Shown here: piece by piece, positions 37,787 through 47,955 of the stretch
Numbering within the stretch: position 1 is the first letter of the stretch
Layout of the letters: the number at the start of each line of letters is the position of its first letter
Assembly (NCBI RefSeq): GCF_017810075.1
Contig: NZ_JADNYK010000004.1
Span: 186,001 to 250,000, forward strand
DNA length: 64,000 nucleotides
Direction: 5' to 3'
Origin: Pseudozobellia sp. WGM2
GTDB lineage: Bacteria; Bacteroidota; Bacteroidia; Flavobacteriales; Flavobacteriaceae
Notes under the pieces: model-generated
Database searches by the model: none
What the model was told of the DNA's origin: nothing
What the model saw: the letters and a program-made list of their open reading frames with translations, nothing else
Made by a program: the position numbers and the translations under genes

Positions 37787-39994
37787 ATGGGCAAAACTAT
37801 AATAATCTCAAATAGACTCCCCGTTCAGTTACAAATTAGCAACGGAAATATAACTGCAATACCAAGTGTTGGCGGATTGGCCACCGGCATGAAATCGGTT
37901 CATTCAGGGGGTGATAGTCTTTGGATAGGTTGGAGCGGACTTACAGATGAAGAAATACCGGAAGAACTTTCACCTAAAATCGATGAAGCCCTCAGTGAAC
38001 ATGGTTCTTCGAAAGTAAACTTGACATCGAAAGAAATCGATGGGTTCTACTACGGTTTTAGTAACCGCACAGTTTGGCCATTATTCCATTACTTTTTAGA
38101 GTATTCAGAATTTGAGCTGAATAATTGGGATATTTATAAACAAGTCAACCAGAAATTCGCAGATGCCATATTAGAGGCAGCCGATGATGATGACACCATA
38201 TGGGTTCATGACTATCAATTGATGCTGGTTCCGCAAATGGTTCGGGAAAAAAAGCCTGATATTTCAATCGGCTTCTTCTTACATATACCTTTTCCCTCAT
38301 TTGAAATATTCAGAACCTTGCCTTGGCGTGAACAAATACTTGAAGGCTTGCTCGGTGCCGATCTCATCGGGTTTCACACCTATGATTATGAAAGACACTT
38401 TTTAAGTTCGGCGAGAAGATTGTTGGGCCTTGAGGTGAGCTTTAACGATATTCATCTTGACGACAGGGTTATCAAAGTAGATTCCTTTCCGATGGGTATT
38501 GATTACAAAAAATTTAATGAGGCAGCTAAAAAGAACGAGAGCACCACGCCTAATGATCAATCAGAACTACAACAGAGACTCTATAAGCATAAAAGTGCAG
38601 ATCCAGAAGCGAAATTTTTTCTTTCTATCGATAGGCTTGATTATACTAAGGGTATTGCCAAAAGACTCAATGCATTTGAATACTTTTTAAATAAGTACCC
38701 CGAATATAAAGAAAAGGTCAGACTGATAATTTTAGCTGTACCATCAAGATCAAATGTACCCCAATATCAATTGCTAAAACGGGAAATTGACGAATTGGTA
38801 GGTCGCATAAATGGTGAGTTCTCTACCGTAAGCTGGACGCCGATTTGGTATTTTTATCGATCGATGCCCTTTGAGAACCTCATCGATCTCTATACCACCT
38901 GTGATATAGCTTGGCTTACCCCCATACGAGATGGTATGAACTTGGTTGCAAAAGAATATATCGCCACACGAACAGACCAAACCGGTGTCTTAATCTTAAG
39001 TGAGATGGCAGGTTCGGCCAATGAAATGAACGAGGCACTTTTAATTAACCCGAATAATTTCGAACAAACTGCCGACGCCCTTCGAGAGGCGATAACAATG
39101 CCCAAAGAAGAACAGCAAGAGAGAAACGCCGTTTTACAGAAGCGATTGGCGCGTTATAATGTCGAGAAATGGGCCAATGATTTTATGGATTCATTACTCA
39201 ATCAAAAAGGAAAAGACTTTAGCCATGTAGCTAGAAAGTTATCTGTTGATTTGATGAACACCATAGTTGATGACTACAAGGTATCGAATAAGCGTCTATT
39301 GTTCATTGACTATGACGGTACGCTGGCAGGTTTTCACAAAGACCCCCAAAAAGCCTCACCCGATGAAGAACTGTATAAGCTTTTAGATAGCATCTCATCG
39401 CAAGAAAATACTGAAATGTTCTTAATCAGCGGTCGCGATAAAGAAACCTTTACCAAATGGTTTTTGCCAAAAAAATATAATATGATCGTTGAACATGGAG
39501 TTTGGATTTCAAGAGGAGGTGAAGAATTTAAAATGTTGGAAAAAGTCAAAAAAGACTGGATGGAAAAAATACTACCTGTACTTGAGTCATTTGTAGATAG
39601 AACACCCGGAAGTTTCATTGAAGAAAAGAACTATTCTCTAGCTTGGCATTATAGAAATACAGACCCCGATTTCGGACAGAAAAGGGCTACCGAGCTAAAT
39701 ACCGTGTTGACCAGTTTGATTGGCACTGATGATTTAAGCGTTCTTAATGGTAACAAAGTAATGGAAATAAAGAGTAGCAATGTAAATAAGGGCCGTGCTG
39801 CCATGCGTATGTATGCCGAACAGAACTACGACTTCGTATTTGCCATTGGTGATGATTGGACGGATGAATTTATGTTCATGGAGCTGCCAAAAGACTCGAT
39901 TACCGTTAAGGTCGGCAGACAGAAGACGAATGCAAGGTATTATGTTGAAAGCGTGAAAAACGTAAGAGCTTTACTTGACCGTTTTATATATTGA
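37787..39994 (+). CDS. otsAB: Fused trehalose-6-phosphate synthase / trehalose-6-phosphate phosphatase
   Basis: I start at the ATG at 37787 (MGKTIIISNRLPVQL), since the earlier frame to 37697 adds hydrophobic non-conserved residues. The 735-residue enzyme carries a GT20 synthase in its first 470 residues (the glycosyl-binding VHDYQLMLVPQMVR and the sugar-nucleotide region RLDYTKGIAKRL, DGMNLVAKEY). The HAD phosphatase follows, with DYDGTLAG giving Asp508 and Asp510, and GDDWTDEFMF near the end. It makes trehalose from UDP-glucose and glucose 6-phosphate, an osmoprotectant. Transcription is divergent from GH15. Confidence 0.94.
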   Translation: MGKTIIISNRLPVQLQISNGNITAIPSVGGLATGMKSVHSGGDSLWIGWSGLTDEEIPEELSPKIDEALSEHGSSKVNLTSKEIDGFYYGFSNRTVWPLFHYFLEYSEFELNNWDIYKQVNQKFADAILEAADDDDTIWVHDYQLMLVPQMVREKKPDISIGFFLHIPFPSFEIFRTLPWREQILEGLLGADLIGFHTYDYERHFLSSARRLLGLEVSFNDIHLDDRVIKVDSFPMGIDYKKFNEAAKKNESTTPNDQSELQQRLYKHKSADPEAKFFLSIDRLDYTKGIAKRLNAFEYFLNKYPEYKEKVRLIILAVPSRSNVPQYQLLKREIDELVGRINGEFSTVSWTPIWYFYRSMPFENLIDLYTTCDIAWLTPIRDGMNLVAKEYIATRTDQTGVLILSEMAGSANEMNEALLINPNNFEQTADALREAITMPKEEQQERNAVLQKRLARYNVEKWANDFMDSLLNQKGKDFSHVARKLSVDLMNTIVDDYKVSNKRLLFIDYDGTLAGFHKDPQKASPDEELYKLLDSISSQENTEMFLISGRDKETFTKWFLPKKYNMIVEHGVWISRGGEEFKMLEKVKKDWMEKILPVLESFVDRTPGSFIEEKNYSLAWHYRNTDPDFGQKRATELNTVLTSLIGTDDLSVLNGNKVMEIKSSNVNKGRAAMRMYAEQNYDFVFAIGDDWTDEFMFMELPKDSITVKVGRQKTNARYYVESVKNVRALLDRFIY

Positions 39995-40043
39995 ATGAAA
40001 TAAACCCTAAAACGGAACTTTTAACGGAAGAACAATTTTAATT

Positions 40044-40077
40044 AACGAGGGCCACATTTATCGGTCCTCGTTTTTTT
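40044..40077 (+). terminator. Intrinsic terminator after the trehalose gene
   Basis: A 10-bp stem (aacgagggcc / ggtcctcgtt, one G-U pair) with a 9-base loop, followed by seven T. Confidence 0.82.
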
Positions 40078-40255
40078 GATTTATATATGATAAGCTCCTT
40101 TTTATTCTAAATCGATACATTAAATCAAGTAATGTACTGTACTGTAATGGGCGACATAATTGACGACAAAGTAAAACAGGAAACCTATGATAGTTGCAGT
40201 TCATAGTTGAATAAGTAGTAAAATTGCAGTAGAAATCCATTCTGAACCAACCCGA

Positions 40256-41413
40256 TTGAAGCCCAAAAAGCATATACTACCCATAATTATAATTGCCCAA
40301 TTTGCTTGTACATCGGTATGGTTTGCCGGCAATTCGATAGTAAATGAATTAGCCCAAGTTACAGGTTTCGGTAGTGAACTAATCGGTTACATTCTTTCTT
40401 CTGTACAATTCGGTTTCATTTTGGGCACACTAACTTTTGCACTTTTGACGATTGCCGACCGATTCTCTCCTTCAAAAGTATTTTTGGTCTGTGCAATTCT
40501 TGCCTCTGGGTGTAATATACTATTACTTGCGGGAGGTATTTCAAAAATAGGTCTTCTAGCCGCACGTTTTGGTACGGGATTTTTCTTGGCCGGTATTTAT
40601 CCGATAGGCATGAAAATAGCGGCAGACTATTATGAAAAAGGATTGGGTTTGGCACTAGGGTATTTAGTGGGTGCCCTAGTTTTCGGAAAATCGCTTCCAT
40701 ACTTCATAAAGAGTCTACAATGGGGCAATTATGAGTCGGTAGTACAAGCTACCTCAATTTTTACAATATTGGGTGGGTTACTACTATGGTTGACCGTACC
40801 TGATGGACCATATAGAAAAAAAGGTAAAAAGTTAAGACTAAAAGCGGGGCCCGAACTTTTTAAAATTATCAATTTCAGAAAAGCTGCTTTTGGCTATTTC
40901 GGCCATATGTGGGAACTGTATGCCTTTTGGGGATTCTTGCCTTTTGCTATTATAACTTTTAATCGTATTTCTGGTGAAACACTCTATGTACCGTTTTACA
41001 CTTCACTTTTAATTGCCGCAGGAGGCCTGGGTTGTATTATAGGGGGTTATTTTTCAATAACACATAGTAGCAAAAAAGTGGCATTTTTAACCCTTCTAAT
41101 CTCGGGCTTGTGTTGTATGTTCTCTCCCATTTTTTACCATCTTCCCGCCTATCTTTTCTTGACACTTTTCGCCTTGTGGGGTTTTATGGTGGCAGCTGAT
41201 TCCCCACAATTTTCAAGTATGGTAGCATCGGCTGTTCCTGTGGACTTAAGAGGCACCGCGCTAACTTTGGTCAATTGTTTAGGTTACATTATAAGTATTT
41301 TGAGTATCGAATTGATATCGCTACTCTCGAAGACTTTTCGTGCCGAGTATGTATTTGTTATTTTAGCTATCGGGCCCATATTCGGCTTGATACATCTTCG
41401 CAATCACAAATAA
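40256..41413 (+). CDS. Major facilitator superfamily transporter
   Basis: A 385-residue integral membrane protein with about 12 hydrophobic segments spread over the whole length. The start is TTG (MKPKKHILPIIIIAQF) with a lysine-rich cytoplasmic N-terminus. The loop ADRFSPSKVFLVCAILASGC and GTGFFLAGIYPIGMKIAADYYEKG are MFS-like signature A and helix contacts. The substrate is not readable. The M28 peptidase begins 10 bases after the stop, so peptide or amino-acid uptake, or export, is possible. Confidence 0.82.
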   Translation: MKPKKHILPIIIIAQFACTSVWFAGNSIVNELAQVTGFGSELIGYILSSVQFGFILGTLTFALLTIADRFSPSKVFLVCAILASGCNILLLAGGISKIGLLAARFGTGFFLAGIYPIGMKIAADYYEKGLGLALGYLVGALVFGKSLPYFIKSLQWGNYESVVQATSIFTILGGLLLWLTVPDGPYRKKGKKLRLKAGPELFKIINFRKAAFGYFGHMWELYAFWGFLPFAIITFNRISGETLYVPFYTSLLIAAGGLGCIIGGYFSITHSSKKVAFLTLLISGLCCMFSPIFYHLPAYLFLTLFALWGFMVAADSPQFSSMVASAVPVDLRGTALTLVNCLGYIISILSIELISLLSKTFRAEYVFVILAIGPIFGLIHLRNHK

Positions 41414-41423
41414 ATTATGAGAA

Positions 41424-42761
41424 ATGACAAAAAAATTAGTTTTATTTAATCTATTTTCTCTCTGCTTAACATCAATCTTTTCACAGTCTGATAAAGACAT
41501 TTATAAAATTATCGATGACCTATCGGCCAATCGTATTGAGGCGGATATTACAACTCTGGCCAATTTTGGAACTCGGCATACCTTAAGTGATACTATTTCT
41601 GATACTAGGGGTATTGGCGCTGCTCGACGATGGATTAAAACAGAATTCGAAAAAATATCAAGTGATTGTAGTTATTGCTTGAAAGTTTTCTATCAAAAAA
41701 ATTTGGTAAAAAAAGGTGATAACAACCGAATTACGAAAGATGTATACATCGTGAATGTAGCTGCTGTAAAGAAAGGAACCAAATACCCGAATCGTTATAT
41801 TATAATGAGTGGTGATATTGATTCTAGGGTCAGTGACCCGAACAATTTTACTGCTGATGCGCCTGGAGCGAATGACAACGCAAGTGGAATGGCCGGTACC
41901 CTAGAAGCCGCAAGAGTGCTTTCTAAATACGATTTTGAAAACAGTATTGTTTTTGTTGGTCTTTCAGGAGAAGAGCAAGGACTCTATGGTGGTAAGGGGT
42001 TTGCGGCCTATGCTAAAGAAATGGGGTGGGAAATCATCGGCATTTTTAACAATGACATGATCGGCAACATCAAGGGTGTTGACGGCATCATCAGTAATAC
42101 TGATTTCAGAATATTTTCTGAACCTGTACCCGTTACAGAAACCGAAGAAGAGCGTAGGGCAAGACGTTACTATGGTAGTGAAGTAGATGGTATTTCTCGA
42201 CAACTGGCTCGCTATGTACATAGAACAACTAATACCTATATGCCTGAAATGAATCCGATGCTAATCTATCGCCTTGACCGTTTTGGTCGTGGCGGGCACC
42301 ATCGCCCATTCAATGATACCGGTTTTGCAGGTATTCGTATAATGGAAGCCCACGAAAACTACACACAACAGCACCAAGATGTTAGAACCGAAAATGGAAT
42401 CGAATATGGCGATAAAATCAAATATGTCAATTTTGAATATGCTAGAAAATTAACGGCAGTGAATGCTATAAATTTGGCTTCATTGGCTTGGTCACCCCCT
42501 GCTCCAAGCGAGGTGAAGATAGGAGGAATCGTAGAAGCATCCGCTAAATTTGAGTGGAGTCCGGTGACAGGTGCTACTGGTTACAAAATTTATTGGAGGG
42601 ATACTACTTCCCCTACTTGGGACTATAGTCGCTTCGTAGGTGATGTAACCGAGCATACTTTAAAAGGAATAGTGCTCGATAATTTTTTCTTCGGAGTGTC
42701 CGCAGTAGGAAAAAATGGTTTTGAGAGTCCTGTGGTTTTTCCGAATTCCATCATTCGCTAA
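41424..42761 (+). CDS. Secreted M28 family aminopeptidase with C-terminal Fn3-like domain
   Basis: A 445-residue exported metallopeptidase. Signal peptide MTKKLVLFNLFSLCLTSIFSQ. The metal ligands of M28 are visible: ISGD-like MSGDIDS and APGANDNASGMAG (about residues 133-155), EEQGLYGG (near 187), IFNNDMIGN and HRPFNDTGFAGIRIMEAHEN near the C-terminal ligand. A fibronectin type III-like domain, AKFEWSPVTGATGYKIYW, occupies about 368-440. It probably releases N-terminal amino acids from peptides outside the cytoplasm. Confidence 0.9.
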   Translation: MTKKLVLFNLFSLCLTSIFSQSDKDIYKIIDDLSANRIEADITTLANFGTRHTLSDTISDTRGIGAARRWIKTEFEKISSDCSYCLKVFYQKNLVKKGDNNRITKDVYIVNVAAVKKGTKYPNRYIIMSGDIDSRVSDPNNFTADAPGANDNASGMAGTLEAARVLSKYDFENSIVFVGLSGEEQGLYGGKGFAAYAKEMGWEIIGIFNNDMIGNIKGVDGIISNTDFRIFSEPVPVTETEEERRARRYYGSEVDGISRQLARYVHRTTNTYMPEMNPMLIYRLDRFGRGGHHRPFNDTGFAGIRIMEAHENYTQQHQDVRTENGIEYGDKIKYVNFEYARKLTAVNAINLASLAWSPPAPSEVKIGGIVEASAKFEWSPVTGATGYKIYWRDTTSPTWDYSRFVGDVTEHTLKGIVLDNFFFGVSAVGKNGFESPVVFPNSIIR

Positions 42762-42799
42762 ATAATAGTTTTGAAATTGACCCTAAATTAGTAGACTCC

Positions 42800-42816
42800 C
42801 ACACTAGTTCAGTGTG
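42800..42816 (+). terminator. Weak hairpin between the M28 and M1 genes
   Basis: A 6-bp stem cacact / agtgtg with loop agttc, only a short T run follows. It may be a weak terminator or attenuator; it also overlaps the earlier GTG of the next reading frame, which argues for the ATG at 42836. Confidence 0.35.
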
Positions 42817-42835
42817 TTTCAAAAAAATTCTAACT

Positions 42836-44452
42836 ATGAACAATAAAATAGCAACATTTATAATTGCATCATTATGCATGTATTCTTACTCACAAGAATA
42901 TACAGAACAAGATACCTTGCGTGGTAGTATCACTCCCGAACGAGAATGGTGGAATTTGAACTACTACGATTTATATGTAGATGTAAATGCTGACGACAAA
43001 TTCATCTCAGGTAGTAATACCATTCGCTATGAGGTTTTAAAACCCCTTCAAGTTCTTCAAATAGACTTACAGCCTCCAATGACTATCGACAAGGTTACAC
43101 AAGAAGGAAAAACTCTCGATGTTGAACATAATGGTAATGCACATTTTATCCAATTAAAGAAACCTCAAAAAAGAGGTCAGTATAATCAGTTGACCGTTCA
43201 ATTTTCCGGCCACCCTAAAGAGGCGGTTCGCGCACCTTGGGACGGTGGATTTTCTTGGAAAAAAGACTCGAACGGCAAAAACTTTATCGCTACATCAAAC
43301 CAAGGCCTAGGTGCCAGCGTGTGGTGGCCCAATAAAGACCATATGTACGATGAAGTTGACAGTATGTCTATACGTATTAAGTCGCCACGCGGCCTTATGG
43401 ATGTATCTAACGGAAAACTTATAAAGACCGATGAAGAAACCAATACCTATCATTGGTTTGTAGCCAACCCTATCAATAACTATGGAGTAAATATAAACAT
43501 CGGCGACTATGCCCATTTTAGCGAGAAATATGCGGGCGAAAAAGGATCTTTAGACATGGACTATTTTGTTCTCTCTTACAACTTGGAAAAGGCAAAAGAA
43601 CATTTTAAAGATGCTGCAAGAATGATGGAGGCTTTTGAATATTGGTTCGGTCCCTACCCTTTCTACGAAGACGGTTTTAAATTGGTTGAAGTGCCCTATT
43701 TGGGTATGGAACATCAGAGTTCGGTCACCTATGGAAATAAATACTTGAAAGGTTATTTGGGCAGAGATTTATCCGGAACAGGATGGGGGCTAAAATTTGA
43801 CTTCATTATTATTCATGAAGCAGGCCATGAATGGTTTGCAAACAACATAACATACAAAGACATGGCCGATATGTGGATTCATGAAAGCTTTACTGCCTAC
43901 TCAGAAAATCTTTTTCTTGATTACCACTATGGTAAAGAAGCCGCTGCAGATTATGTAATCGGTACCAGAAATAACATTTTAAACGATGAGCCCATAATAG
44001 GCACATATAACGTAAACGCTCAGGGTTCAAAAGATATGTATTATAAAGGTGCCAATATGCTTCATACGATTCGTCAGTTGATAGATGATGACGATAAATG
44101 GAGAGAAATATTGCGTGGTCTAAACAAAACCTTCTATCACCAAACGGTAACGACGAAACAGATAGAGAACTACATTTCAAAGCAATCGAATATTGACCTA
44201 TCTAAAATCTTTGACCAGTACCTTCGAACATCTCAAATACCTGTCTTTGAATATAAACTATCGAACGGCAATTTAAAATACAGGTATGTTGATATTGTTG
44301 TTGGCTTTAAAATGCCATTATCTATTTCTATCGATGATAACGATTTTATGGTTACCCCCTCTCAAGAATGGAAAACAAAGCAAATCAAAGATTCGATAAC
44401 GGGAACATTGAAGGTGGACAGAAACTACTATGTGAACGTACGTAAATTGTAA
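42836..44452 (+). CDS. Secreted M1 family metallopeptidase
   Basis: The ATG at 42836 (MNNKIATFIIASLCMYSYSQ) gives a clean signal peptide; 538 residues. The zinc site HEAGHEWFANN with downstream HESF is intact (HExxH plus second Glu). In place of the GAMEN substrate loop it has GMEHQSSV, a variant seen in several bacterial M1 enzymes. The C-terminal helical domain and a short tail follow. A secreted aminopeptidase acting on peptides, together with M28, is likely. Confidence 0.9.
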   Translation: MNNKIATFIIASLCMYSYSQEYTEQDTLRGSITPEREWWNLNYYDLYVDVNADDKFISGSNTIRYEVLKPLQVLQIDLQPPMTIDKVTQEGKTLDVEHNGNAHFIQLKKPQKRGQYNQLTVQFSGHPKEAVRAPWDGGFSWKKDSNGKNFIATSNQGLGASVWWPNKDHMYDEVDSMSIRIKSPRGLMDVSNGKLIKTDEETNTYHWFVANPINNYGVNINIGDYAHFSEKYAGEKGSLDMDYFVLSYNLEKAKEHFKDAARMMEAFEYWFGPYPFYEDGFKLVEVPYLGMEHQSSVTYGNKYLKGYLGRDLSGTGWGLKFDFIIIHEAGHEWFANNITYKDMADMWIHESFTAYSENLFLDYHYGKEAAADYVIGTRNNILNDEPIIGTYNVNAQGSKDMYYKGANMLHTIRQLIDDDDKWREILRGLNKTFYHQTVTTKQIENYISKQSNIDLSKIFDQYLRTSQIPVFEYKLSNGNLKYRYVDIVVGFKMPLSISIDDNDFMVTPSQEWKTKQIKDSITGTLKVDRNYYVNVRKL

Positions 44453-44490
44453 CTCAAAGAGTTAAGTTTGTTCCCCAAAATAATAAGTAG

Positions 44491-44519
44491 AAAAAGAGGC
44501 CGATGATTACATCGGCCTC
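44491..44519 (-). terminator. Intrinsic terminator of the ThuA/GSDH gene
   Basis: A 10-bp stem (gaggccgatg / catcggcctc) with loop atta; the plus-strand A run at 44491-44495 is a T run on the minus transcript that ends 44551. Confidence 0.7.
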
Positions 44520-44550
44520 CGTAGTTATAATTGAATTGAGTTATGTCAAT

Positions 44551-47500
44551 CTATTTTCCTGAAAATTTTATTGACGTAACGGCCATCTGACCGGGAGACT
44601 CACCATCATTGGGTTTATAGACCACATAAAGTTTATCCGCTTTCACATCTGTTGATTCACTCAGGTCGATTTTAATTGCGCCTCCTTTCTGATCTTTAGA
44701 AGGTGTTGGCATGCTTCCCTTGCCCAATAAATCTCCATCAGGTGAGTTAAGACGAAGCTCTAAATCAATTCCGTTATTCGGAGCTTCTTGCCAACCCGCC
44801 ATAACTGTCGCACTTTCAACTCCTTTCAAGTCAATATTTTCGAGAGCAAACCAACCTCCATTTTCAGGTAAAACTAATAGTTTCATCCCTCCAAATGAAG
44901 CATAAGAGAAGCCTTCGGTCGTCGTAGACTCAGAAAAACCAACAGTACTACCTTGTAGGGCAATTGATTTTACTCCTGTAAGTGGTTTAACTCCCGCAAC
45001 ACCTTTATCGGTATAACTCGCAGTCAATATCATAGCATTATCACTTGGAGAGGGCTTGGGCATTATAACACCCTTTAAAGGCAATGATTTCTCTTTTGCA
45101 CCACTATCCGCCAAAGACAAAATATAGGCTGCGATCTGCCTAGTCTCATCTTCGGTAATATTAGGGTGCGCCGCCATTGCTGCTTCGCCCCAAACTCCGG
45201 AACCACCTGATACAATTTTCTTTTGAATGTAACGATCGGCCCCACGATCGTTCTTATACTTATCCGCTATGTCTTTGTAACTTGGTCCAATTGACTTTTC
45301 TGCTTCTTTGTGACATGCTTTACAATCCATCCCCTGTGTAAGCGCCTTACCTGTAACCGATGCCGATACCTGCTGGTGGCCCTGAGATTGGTTCACTTGG
45401 TCTAAGCCTTCCATATAATCTACAGATACAAAGACGTTCGTAGCATCGATTTCTTCACCTCCATCAGGGTCGGTAACCGTCACTTCATAGCTGACCGGTG
45501 TTCCCGCTATAAAGAAGGTTGAATTGCCTCCTTTAAGATCGATATTAATTTCAGGTCTGGCATTTCCTGCGACCACTGTTGTTGCCTCGCTTATTGCCAC
45601 AGCATCCTTAGCGTCTTTGACCTCTACCGATATTTTATATTCACCTCCACTTGTATAAGTGTGGGTCATTTTAGGTTCGTTGGTTTCTTTGGTTTCACCG
45701 TTACCTAAATTCCATAGATAAGAAACGGCATCGCCTTCTAAATCTTTGGCTGAAACATGGGCCGTGACCGTTAGCGGAAGAACACCGGTATGTTTATCAA
45801 CTATCATATTATCGATCATAGGAGGTCTATTGCCACCATTATATTCGATATAGCTCAAACCGGAATCATCATTTTGGGAAAACCATCCACTACCGTATTC
45901 CAGCAAGTAGATTTTACCATCAGGTCCCAATTCCATATCAATTAAATTACGTAAATCGATATCAGGGGCGAAAGGCTCCATTTTATTGAAGGTTCCGTCT
46001 TCGAAAAGAGAAACTGCCATCATCCAACCCCGCATCCATTCATAAATAATTGTTTTTCCGTCATAGTAATCCGGTGGTCCGCCACCATCGGTGAACATAT
46101 CGGAATAATAAGTCGGCCCTGCCATTGCATTTCGACCACCACTCCCCACTTGTGGAAATTGGGAGGTCCCCCCGTAAGGGTAATAGATATACGCTGGTTT
46201 CGCCGGTGGAAGTTCGCGTAAACCTGTATTGTTCTTAGAATCATTTATAGGATGCTCGGGGTCAAATAACTCACCCGATTCACCGGTCTTGTAATCATAT
46301 TCCCTATACGCATAATTATCACCTATAAACAACGGCCAGCCATAATTACCGGCTTCTAGTGCCAAGTTCATTTCATCGTAACCCTTTGGGCCTCGAGTAG
46401 CTAAAGAGTCGTTGGCTGCATCTGGACCGACTTCACCCCAAAATAAATGACCTTTCTTGGGGTCTACAGAAATTCGGTATGGGTTTCGGTGACCCATCGT
46501 ATAAATTTCAGCTCGTGTTTTATCCATTCCCTCCGGAAAGAGATTACCTTCTGGAATATCGTAGCTGCCATCTTCATTAACTTTGATTCGAAGAATTTTA
46601 CCCCTAAGATCATTGGTGTTGCCTGAAGAGCGTCTTGCATCGTATTGTTGATGGTCAGGGAGGTCGTTCAGGGGAGCAAAACCACTATTTACATATTTGA
46701 CTTCTTTTTCGTTGAAGGGCGTTGAATTATCTCCTGTTGATAGATATAAAAGTCCATCGCCACCGAAAGCAATTGAACCACCGGTGTGGCAGCATATCTC
46801 ACGTTGAGAATCAACATCGAGAATCACTTGCTCAGAAGACATATCAAAATCACCATTTTTAAATTTGAAACGAGATAGTCTATTTATTGATTTGTCGCCA
46901 GTAGGCGCATAGTACACATAAACCCAATTATTAGTAGCGAAATCCGGGTCCTTTTGAAGTCCCATCAATCCCTCTTCGGCATTAACACCAGGAGTGTTCA
47001 GTGTTTTGTGATAAACATCTAGTTTAGCCACTTGCGTCATTTCTTCGGTCTCGGCATTGTAATGCATGATTTCGCCTCGACGTTGCCCGACAAGTATATT
47101 ATGATTAGGTAAAACCGTCATTTCTGTAGGCTCAAAAAACTCACCGCCGACTAATTGCACCTTAGAAAAGCGATTGCTATCAGGCGGTAATTGTGTGGTA
47201 ACCTTATTGTAATCAAGAACCTCATTTTCGCCTATGGCATATTGTATGCCACCTAAAATATGCTTTAGAAACAGGTCTTCGGAATAACTCTCCGATGTGT
47301 GGCCAGCTCCCGTATAAAATGCCCTACCGCCATCATATTCATGATACCAGGCAAATGGATGGTTTTCGCCATTCTTACCGCCATCGTAGGTCGACTCATC
47401 AACTTTCATTACCACGTTGACATCCGCATTCAATTTTGTGTAATTATAGATTTCATCACTTCTGTGCCAAACAGAGTCGGTAAAATGTTTGGTGGCTATA

Positions 47501-47955
47501 AAGTCCTTATCCGTAACAATAAAATCGGCTTCTGGCGTTCCTGCAGGGTGATTAAGAAATTGGGCGCCGACCAGCTTTGTATACCACCCCCAATCGTATT
47601 CGGTATCTGTTGCGGCATGAATACCAACGTAACCGCCACCTGCTTGCATATATCTTTCAAATGCGGCTTCTTGTTTGTGGTCAAGAACGTTCATGGTAGT
47701 ACTTAAAAAAACAATGGCCGAGTACTGTTTTAGATTTTCTTCGTTGAACAGTTCGGAGTTTTTCGTAGTATCTACTACAAATCCGTTTTCTGCCCCTAAT
47801 TTTTGAATGGCCGTAATTCCATCGGGAATAGAGGAATGTTTAAAACCCATAGTTTTGGAAAACACCAGAACTTTGGGTTTTCCATCTCGTTGGTTTCCAC
47901 AGTTGGCAAAAACCAAACCTAGAATTACCAGAACGGCAATCGTAATTTTTTTCAT
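44551..47955 (-). CDS. ThuA - sugar dehydrogenase (PQQ-type) - PKD - cytochrome c lipoprotein
   Basis: A 1134-residue lipoprotein (MKKITIAVLVILGLVFANC, lipobox VFANC). Residues 27-240 form a ThuA domain (LVFSKTMGFKHSSIPDG; GYVGIHAATDTEYDW). Residues 260-700 are a glucose/sorbosone dehydrogenase propeller (EGLMGLQKDPDF, CCHTGGSIAFGGDGLLYLS, MGHRNPYRI). About 712-800 is a PKD domain (LPLTVTAHVSAKDLEGDAVSY). Heme attachment CKACH at 878-882 sits in a cytochrome c domain, and about 990-1134 is a CBM-like domain. It would oxidise a sugar or sugar alcohol and pass electrons to heme at the periplasmic surface; the substrate is unknown. Confidence 0.88.
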   Translation of the reverse strand: MKKITIAVLVILGLVFANCGNQRDGKPKVLVFSKTMGFKHSSIPDGITAIQKLGAENGFVVDTTKNSELFNEENLKQYSAIVFLSTTMNVLDHKQEAAFERYMQAGGGYVGIHAATDTEYDWGWYTKLVGAQFLNHPAGTPEADFIVTDKDFIATKHFTDSVWHRSDEIYNYTKLNADVNVVMKVDESTYDGGKNGENHPFAWYHEYDGGRAFYTGAGHTSESYSEDLFLKHILGGIQYAIGENEVLDYNKVTTQLPPDSNRFSKVQLVGGEFFEPTEMTVLPNHNILVGQRRGEIMHYNAETEEMTQVAKLDVYHKTLNTPGVNAEEGLMGLQKDPDFATNNWVYVYYAPTGDKSINRLSRFKFKNGDFDMSSEQVILDVDSQREICCHTGGSIAFGGDGLLYLSTGDNSTPFNEKEVKYVNSGFAPLNDLPDHQQYDARRSSGNTNDLRGKILRIKVNEDGSYDIPEGNLFPEGMDKTRAEIYTMGHRNPYRISVDPKKGHLFWGEVGPDAANDSLATRGPKGYDEMNLALEAGNYGWPLFIGDNYAYREYDYKTGESGELFDPEHPINDSKNNTGLRELPPAKPAYIYYPYGGTSQFPQVGSGGRNAMAGPTYYSDMFTDGGGPPDYYDGKTIIYEWMRGWMMAVSLFEDGTFNKMEPFAPDIDLRNLIDMELGPDGKIYLLEYGSGWFSQNDDSGLSYIEYNGGNRPPMIDNMIVDKHTGVLPLTVTAHVSAKDLEGDAVSYLWNLGNGETKETNEPKMTHTYTSGGEYKISVEVKDAKDAVAISEATTVVAGNARPEINIDLKGGNSTFFIAGTPVSYEVTVTDPDGGEEIDATNVFVSVDYMEGLDQVNQSQGHQQVSASVTGKALTQGMDCKACHKEAEKSIGPSYKDIADKYKNDRGADRYIQKKIVSGGSGVWGEAAMAAHPNITEDETRQIAAYILSLADSGAKEKSLPLKGVIMPKPSPSDNAMILTASYTDKGVAGVKPLTGVKSIALQGSTVGFSESTTTEGFSYASFGGMKLLVLPENGGWFALENIDLKGVESATVMAGWQEAPNNGIDLELRLNSPDGDLLGKGSMPTPSKDQKGGAIKIDLSESTDVKADKLYVVYKPNDGESPGQMAVTSIKFSGK

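Noticed and set aside
40058-40273. 71-residue minus-strand frame between the trehalose and MFS genes
   Set aside because: Overlaps the terminator and the MFS start; composition is not protein-like.
47299-47706. 135-residue plus-strand frame inside the ThuA/GSDH gene
   Set aside because: Lies opposite the well-supported ThuA domain and resembles no protein.
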